Source: Kuschelorhynchus macadamiae
Lineage: Eukaryota; Arthropoda; Insecta; Coleoptera; Curculionidae
DNA: 64,000 bases
Direction: 5' to 3'
Assembly: GCA_030620095.1 (NCBI GenBank)
Contig: JAUTXW010005221.1
Coordinates: 62,001 to 126,000 of the forward strand
The notes beneath the pieces were generated by a model. The model did not search any database and was not told where the DNA came from. It saw only the letters and a program-made list of their open reading frames with translations. Below, piece after piece: positions 57,720 through 64,000 of this stretch (position 1 is its first letter; each line of letters begins with the position of its first letter). Position numbers and translations under genes: made by a program.

Positions 57720-58160
57720 TTTTTTTAAGCAACCATAGAGGCTAAGTGATTTTTTACCAGTTCATCTCTATGTAGCATTTGCTTTCTCTTTTTTCTACAA
57801 AATTTGCAGCCCATAATTTAAGTAGTTTTTGATATTCATTTTCAAAACATTTTATTAGGTCGTCATTCTATTACCTCAAACTGAATTATTGAAATTTAAA
57901 GTAAAATGTATTAGAAGTTTTAGTGAATTTTTTTAAACCATTTTATTGAATCATCATGTTGTTTGTTTCGCCATAAAAAAAATACTAGCAATTTACCCCT
58001 CTATTAATATTTATTTTAGTACATATTTTAAGCTCAAATTGATAAGTAGTTTCATGATAATGATTAATTTTAAATATATTACAAGAGCTCCATTTTATTC
58101 TACTACGTTGGGATTGTACCAAAATCTCACCAATTCATCCTTATATCACAGTTGCTGTTC
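57720..58160 (+). repeat. degenerate tandem-type repeat, second array
   Basis: 'ttttaccagttcatct', 'aagctcaaattgataagtag' and 'cattttattaggtcgtcatt' are the same building blocks as 35,640-36,308, in the same order and strand. Confidence 0.55.
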
Positions 58161-58394
58161 TTAAACCTTGTTTTAGATTGCCACAGATGCGCTGTAATGA
58201 TTCTCTCTTATTGGGTGATAGGAGCCTTGAATGTCTTAATTTTCTTAATAGTAGGTATGTATTTAAAAAACTAACACACACCTGTAAATATTTCGGGAAG
58301 TAACAATATTTTAATTATTTTATATTGAAATTGGATAAATTTCAAAGTAACATGAAAATATTATCAACCAAGCTAAAAACCTGTCAAATAGCAC

Positions 58395-59430
58395 CACTTT
58401 TACAACATTTTTAATCATCATCATAATCATCATCAAACAGCCTGTATCGTCCACTGCTGAACATAGGCCTCTCTCATTAGCTTCCATCCATCTCGATCTT
58501 GAGCGCTCTGAAGCCAGTTTGTTGTTATGTACTTTATGTCGTCTGTCCAGCGGGTTGGGGGACGCCCTCTGTTTCTGAACGCGTCCTGTCTAGGACGCCA
58601 ATCCATGATTTTCTTGGTTCATTTTTCGTTTGACATTCTGGCTAGGTGTCCAGCCCAATTCCACTTAAGATGAGTTATTCGCCTAACTGCGTCTGTCACT
58701 CTTGTTCTTCGGCGTATTTGCTCATTTGGTACTCTGTCTCTTAACGTGATTCCCAAAAGTGATCGTTCCATAGCTCATTGTGCCACTCGAACCTTATTTA
58801 TTAACCTTTTCGTTAGTGTCAGAGTCTCTCCGCCATACGTAATTACCGGTAGGACGCATTGATCAAACACCCTACGCTTCAAGCATACAGGGATATCAGT
58901 CTTGAAGACATGTTTTAGTTTTCCAAAAGCAGCCCACGCCAATCCAATTCTTCTTTCAATCTCGCAGGTCTGATTATCTCTGCCGATTCTTATTTCATGC
59001 CCCAGGTATTTATAGGATGTGACTTTTGGTTTCCGTCTACCAAGATATTTCGGCTAGCAACCAGACTTGTCATGAACTGCGTTTTGGAAGTGTTGATTTT
59101 GAGGCCAACCCTGCGTGAAGCCGTTATGAGTTCCCTGAGCTGTATTTCTGCCTTATACACACTGTCTGAAATCAACACGATATCGCCGTCGAAACGTAGG
59201 TGGGTGAGGTATTCCCCGTTAATATTAATGCCTGTGCCATCCAGTTCGATGTTCTTGAACATATATTCTACTAGAGTGGTAAATAATTTTGACGGACCCC
59301 ACGTGCTACTCTAAACTTGTCTGTTTCTTCATGCAGTCTGACACTCGCGGTTGCATTCTCGTAAATGTGTTGTATTACGGCGGAATATCTGTAGTCTATT
59401 CGACAGTTGGCAAATGCTTTGAGCATTTTT
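58395..59430 (-). pseudogene. RTE-type LINE, 3' part with (ATG)n-type tail
   Basis: The minus-strand frame 58,990-59,262 has NINGEYLTHLRFDGDIVLIS, motif C, with FDGD where the family has FADD, then AEIQLRELITASRRVGLKIN. After a frameshift, sequence down to about 58,450 gives YLGHEIRIGRDNQTCEIERR, VFDQCVLPVITYGGETLTL and RNRGRPPTRWTDDIKYITTN, the C-terminus of insect RTE LINEs. It ends with 'tgatgatgattatgatga', the usual RTE tandem tail, at about 58,408-58,435. The endonuclease and most of the RT are missing, and the RT active site is mutated. Confidence 0.85.
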
Positions 59431-59511
59431 AATATTTGTAAATTAATAAGTTTTAAACAATTGTCAGTGAATTACTTTATAAAAAATAGCTTTTTATTAA
59501 TCTATTTTTAT

Positions 59512-59735
59512 TGAGAGTTTCGGTTTTCGCGACAGTGTGCTACTTTTCCGGGAAACTAGAAATGCCATTAAGAAAATTATCATAGCCCTTTTAGTTTTTA
59601 AGGTACATAAATGCAAGATTTTCAATTTAGCCCTGTATCTTAAAAACTAAAATGCCTATAAAAATGTTGTTAAAGGCATCTTTAGTTTTACAAAAAAGTA
59701 GCACACTGTCGCGAAACCCACAACTTTCTATCTAT
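59512..59735. mobile_element. small foldback (MITE-like) element
   Basis: Inverted arms of about 50 bp share TTCGCGACAGTGTGCTACTT. Total about 220 bp, non-coding. The centre 'catagcccttttagttttta' recurs at 29,060-29,130. Confidence 0.6.
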
Positions 59736-59809
59736 AAAAATAACAGAGATACCCCGCAAAAGTACCCAAAATTGGATATCCTGGACATCCGTTCACTTGT
59801 CGTTGTGAA

Positions 59810-60585
59810 AAAAAAAACAGTTTTGCTGACGTTTCGCCAAAATCACATTTGACAATTTCGAAGCTTTACTTCTCGTGTCCGAATAGAGACTAGTCATATA
59901 TACAATATGTTTCCACACACCACTATAATTCAAATTATACTGCAATTTTAAGACATAATTTTAATAACAACATTGCTTAGATTAATTGATGATTTGAGTA
60001 AAATAATATACTCGAAACTTGACTATACAAAACAAGGGTTTTTCTTTTCACCCTAGGCCAGTTTTAAAAGGCTGCAACACCACTACCATTTCAAGCTATT
60101 TACGTTTGATTTATAAAATGTTTTTATATAAACATTTACATGTTTGTTCCGGTCTTTCGAGCATTATCAAACTTAAAAAGTAACAATTATTATACATGAA
60201 ACAACAAAATTTTAAAAAACTTTACCAAACGCACTTATAATTACAAACCACCGATTCTTTGTAACTTTAAATCAGTGTTCGCCTTATTCATGTTACAGCT
60301 TTATTTGTCTTATGGTAAAGTTTTTAACAATTTGTATTTTTCTCTGCAATTGTTTTTCGTAGAGAAGCAGCGAAACCACTTGAAGAAAAACAATTTAAAA
60401 CTGAGGCTAAGAATTTGAATTTGATCCAGCATATTGTTTATTTTATTGCAGGTAAGTTCATCTAGATACTTTTTTACTTGTTTTATTTAACAATGGCTAT
60501 TTCCTAAATGTGTTATTCGGATATTTTATTATAGATAGTTTCTTAAAGCATTATAGTAAACTCCAAACTATGAAACAATTAAAAC
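59810..60585. other. no gene; Penelope-like 3' trace at left edge
   Basis: At 59,815-59,890 'gacgtttcgccaaaatcac' and 'gtccgaatagagac' match the Penelope-like terminal region in the 928-bp repeats (36,655-36,725). The rest, to 60,585, shows nothing recognisable. Confidence 0.45.
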
Positions 60586-60819
60586 TAAGGTGGTGTGGGG
60601 TGAATGTGATAATGGGGCAAATGTGAAACTGATGAACCAGTATCGCCTTCTACCGTAAAAGCTTATAAGCTTGCATACAAATAAGCGCCACACTAGAACC
60701 GCCCTTATTTCAGCCAGTGTCAGGACATGCGGCCCGACAACGACTAATCATAACATATAACCTAACATTCAAGTCTACACGTGTTTAGCAATTTTTATGT
60801 GAAATTAATATTTGTTGAG

Positions 60820-61020
60820 GTAAGTCTGTGTGAGTATTTTAAAGTTTATGTTTTAGAGCTGTATAGAATATGTATTTATCATTATGACTAAACAATCCAG
60901 TTTTCGAATTTTTTTTTGTTTATATCACATTTGCCCCGTGAAAAATTGCCTCTTGGGGCAAATGTGAAACAACAATCTGGGGAAATTGTGACATGTAACA
61001 CATTTACCCCTTTGTTTTAG
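60820..61020 (+). other. intron in the 5' untranslated region of the pogo gene
   Basis: Donor GAG|GTAAGT at 60,820 and acceptor TTTGTTTTAG at 61,020 lie just before the start codon at 61,028. The short first exon would be non-coding. Confidence 0.55.
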
Positions 61021-61027
61021 ATACATC

Positions 61028-62841
61028 ATGGTGCGAACTTATATCAAGAAAAGACATGTAACTGATATTAAATATACGAAGGCATATTTAACTTTGGCAA
61101 TAAATGATGTGAATGCTGGGCGACTCACAATATACAGGGCTTCCAAACAATTTAAAATACTTTATTTAACACTTTACAGTCGTGTTAAAGGTATCCGGGA
61201 AAACAAACAAAACAATAAAGAACGTTCAATTTGTATTCAAATAGCAGAAGAACTTGAGTTAGCTAGTGGCTTGAAGACCCTAGAAAATTGGGGCTTCAGT
61301 TTATCTAGGAGGTATGTAAATTAGTTGGCCAGTTTGTAACGGAAAACAAAATTAACACAAGTCCCTGGCGAGGATTGGTTTCTTAACTTCAAGAAACGCC
61401 ATAATCTGAGCCTCAAGATTCCCCAAAATGTGGAATATGCTAGGAAAAAAGCTTTAGACCCATTCATCATTTATGAATATTTTGAATTATTAGAAAAAAA
61501 CTATGACAGAACTTCAAATTTTTGACAAGCCTCGAAACATATAGAACTTGGATGAAAGTACGAAAAAATTTAAAGTAGTCTGTGCAGTTAACAAAGCATC
61601 TTCGAGGACAATAAGTTCTCCTGGTAAAGAAAACACAACCATTCCCCTGATGTGTAATGCAGCTTCACCGCTAATTATATTTAGGGGTAAACATATGTGA
61701 GACCAGTGGTATGCTCCTCCCAACCCAAATTTTCCTAACACCGTTTATGCTGCCAGCAAAAAAGGCTGGATGGAAAGTGAGATCTTTACAATTTTTTTCC
61801 TAAAGTCGTTGCTTCCAGCACTTGGTCCAGAACGTCCGGTTTTAATAATTTACGATGGTCATTCAACTGTTGTTGCAAATAGTTGCAACAGCCATACCTA
61901 CTTCAACCTTTATACCTTTCTGTCTCTAGGCCCTTCAAACTAAAGTGGGCTGAGAAGTTAATATCTTGGCAATGGCAGCATGTGAGTCAGAAACTACCAA
62001 TGGAAATATTTTCAAAGTTTCTCTGTGAGACCTGGACAAATCTTTCATTTGAGGTTATAATAAGATTGGTTAGAAGAAGTTTTCCCACCAGAAGCTCTAA
62101 AAATATAAAATGATTTTAAAAGTAATTTAAACATCGAAGAAGCTGTAGTGGCAACAAATACTGCAGCTGTTGATGAAAATTCCCTAAGAGAAGACACTGC
62201 AGTGGCTTCTACATCGGAAGAAATGCCGAGAAAAGAATCCAGTGTTAGTACATCATTCGAGAGCTTGTCTTTTCCGCAGTTCGCCAAGCACCTAAACCAG
62301 AGCAACAAAAAAAAATCAGGAGTATGTCCTGGTGCAGAGGTATTAACTTCAGAAGAAGCGACTTAGAAAAGAACAGAAAGAAAAAATTAAAAAACCAAAA
62401 GAAACACGAAAATTTAAACCAGCTTAAAGAGTAACAAAAAAAAGATCAATTTCCTCAAGTAGTGAAGATATGGAAACTGATTCCGTCTCTTATGTAGATT
62501 CCGACAATTCTGAAGAGTTTTGGGAAGAATTTGAGGATGCTCATAAAAATCAACATGAAGAAGTTGACCAAACTCTGACCCCAAATTCTTGGGTCCTTCA
62601 TAGATACTGCACCAAGAAGGTAGTAAAGCATTTCATTGGAATGGTGTCCGAGGCAAGTGATGATGGTCGGGTAATTAAATTCACGAAATTTTCGAAAAAC
62701 ACATTTTCATGGCCAATAGTGAAGAATTCAGATACTCTAGAGCCAAGTGATATTGTTACGGTTTTGTCAAAGCCTGCTATTAATAGACGCGGTAGTTTTA
62801 TACTTTCAGTGTCATTTGAAGGCTATAACATAGCTTGTTAA
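61028..62841 (+). pseudogene. pogo/Tigger-type transposase
   Basis: The N-terminal frame 61,028-61,324 has a pipsqueak-type helix-turn-helix (YLTLAINDVNAGRLTIYRAS) and then LKTLENWGFSLSRRYV. From 61,325 to about 62,100 several frames carry DDE-domain pieces: SSRTISSPGKENTT-like sequence, ASKKGWMESEIFTIFF and LPALGPERPVLIIYDGHST (second catalytic Asp). The first Asp segment near 61,540 is damaged and the third was not recognisable. The frames 62,148-62,366 and 62,470-62,841 give the acidic linker and a C-terminal domain (GMVSEASDDGRVIKFTKFSK; RRGSFILSVSFEGYNIAC) common in insect pogo relatives. Many indels; not functional. Confidence 0.8.
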
Positions 62842-63268
62842 TTAAACAAAAGGCCCCTTATTTCGTTTGAATATTGGATTTTTTCATATTTTTTTTTATG
62901 TATACCTATCTCTTTAACGTTTTGTTCTAATCAGAAATATTTTTTTTTACTTTTGTTTAAGATTTAGCTTGTACATAGTTTGTACTAAGTAAAGTTTATA
63001 ACTAAAATAAAGAAAAAACTACAAATATTATACATTAGCCCCATTCGATTTCATCTAACTTATTTATAGAGAGATAGACGCTATTATTACATTTCGGGGC
63101 CAATGTGACATACCGTTTTAAAAAAAAATTGTATAAAATTTTTCAAATAGTAGCTAATTGAATGTTATTTCTAGTATTAATTGAAAAGTGTTTTTAAAGC
63201 ATTGGCAAATTTTTATATTTTTTTTGTTCAGTTAAAAGTGCAAATCACATTTACCCCATTTCACCTTA

Positions 63269-64000
63269 ACGATACAAGTGACCTAACTTTTTAGTTTTGA
63301 CACCGCCGTGATCATTGGCGCATGCGATCTGCGGAAATGTTCCTTAGACTGAAAATTAGATTGAGATCCCAGGGAATAGGTAGGAATATTTGCGTTGAAA
63401 TAATTGCCTTTTTGTCACAGATACTCTCCTAAATTTATGATTATGACTTAAAGCTCGGCACACAATAACTAAAACTTTACACAATAATGCATAAAACACC
63501 AATGATAATGCATGTTACTAAATTCCATTTTAAAATTCTTTAAATCTATATTTAAAATCATATTGACATAGCAGTAAAACCCTATTATTTAAAATGTTTC
63601 AATGTGATCACAACCGACTCAACATTTTTAACTTTTAATACTCTTAAAAACTTTTAATAACTCTGTCACTGTGATTTATGCCTTCCTTGTGCTTACATGT
63701 CTCCTTAGAGTTTTATACCGTGAAGTTTTGATATGAAGTAATGATTTCGTTTCGCGAAAATTTTCTAAAGTTTTGATTGTTTTTAAAATGGGATGCTTAT
63801 CGTCAAGTAAACTGTTGACTTCAGAGAGCAGTTAAGAAAAAAATCTGTAAAAACCATTATTACATTTTAATGAGAAAGGAAGGGTCGTAGAGATACAAAA
63901 ACACACAGAGACAGATCAAATGAAAGCAGTATACCGGAGATGCAGAGATTATAGGAATCGAAAAACAAAAAATTGCTGTTGTTCGGAATATGGTTAACTA
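63269..64000. other. no gene recognised
   Basis: Right-hand flank of the pogo element up to the window end. No coding sequence or repeat that I can name. Confidence 0.5.

Larger units (their letters stand above)
60588..63266 (+). mobile_element. pogo-type transposon with ends and subterminal repeats
   Basis: 2679 bp, flanked by TA at 60,586-60,587 and 63,267-63,268. The inverted ends start AGGTG and share TGGGGTRAATGTGAT (about 19 of 23 bases match). GGGGCAAATGTGA and close variants recur in both orientations near both ends (60,616; 60,930; 60,953; 60,978; 61,000; 63,093; 63,245), probable transposase-binding sites. One coding region on the plus strand (61,028-62,841) is broken. Confidence 0.85.

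Overview
This is a stretch of AT-rich animal nuclear DNA, almost certainly from an insect with a large, repeat-rich genome. The evidence is an insect-type errantivirus, Penelope-like elements, restriction-like-endonuclease LINEs, an RTE LINE, and rosa/mariner, Tc1, pogo, hAT and Cc8L18.2-like DNA transposons. Order and species cannot be fixed from the sequence; a beetle or hemipteran would fit. I see no convincing host gene, rRNA, CRISPR array or bacterial feature. Nearly every long open frame belongs to a mobile element, and almost all are broken.

Layout. 1-1108: the 3' part of a Cc8L18.2-like DNA transposon. 1.2-1.7 kb: a mariner remnant. 3.2-4.1 kb: a decayed hAT transposase on the minus strand. 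4.56 kb: a hammerhead-ribozyme-like motif. 4.9-7.0 kb: a CR1/Jockey-type LINE with the tail of a second LINE inserted in it. 8,942-16,886: a young, almost complete errantivirus on the minus strand (gag, pol, env, LTRs, primer site, polypurine tract). 16.9-17.8 kb: a foldback element inside a foldback element. 18.99-24.3 kb: three head-to-tail LINE copies with restriction-like endonuclease. 25.3-27.2 kb: an internally rearranged second copy of the Cc8L18.2-like transposon, joined to another CR1/Jockey LINE (27.2-29.0 kb). 29.6-31.5 kb: a mariner scrap, then a Penelope-like element between inverted repeats that carry tRNA-like sequence. 32,334-35,450: a DD41D mariner (rosa type) with about 500-bp inverted repeats and an intron in its transposase. 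36.3-38.2 kb: a 928-bp tandem duplication of Penelope-like sequence. 38.3-40.0 kb: LINE. 41.3-45.6 kb: Tc1 and several Penelope-like pieces around (AT)n tracts. 45.8-53.0 kb: a tandem duplication of a ~2.4-kb unit, the second unit interrupted by the most complete Cc8L18.2-like transposon (48,496-50,774). 53.0-56.7 kb: two more Penelope-like elements. 58.4-59.4 kb: RTE LINE. 60,588-63,266: a pogo-type transposon with all its ends.

Nothing here works as a pathway; the window is a record of successive insertions. Relative ages can be read from nesting and damage. The errantivirus is young (LTRs differ by about three substitutions and one indel) but already dead: one frameshift and one catalytic-residue change in pol, one stop in env. 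The 928-bp duplication is also recent. The hAT, first mariner and CR1/Jockey copies are old. The items most worth a second look are the Cc8L18.2-like transposon family with matching 13-bp ends and a possible DDE triad, the intron-bearing DD41D mariner with very long inverted repeats, the hammerhead-like motifs next to Penelope-like DNA, and the uncharacterised inverted-repeat element inside the 2.4-kb duplication. All coordinates come from reading by eye; element edges without a stated repeat are good to a few tens of bases.
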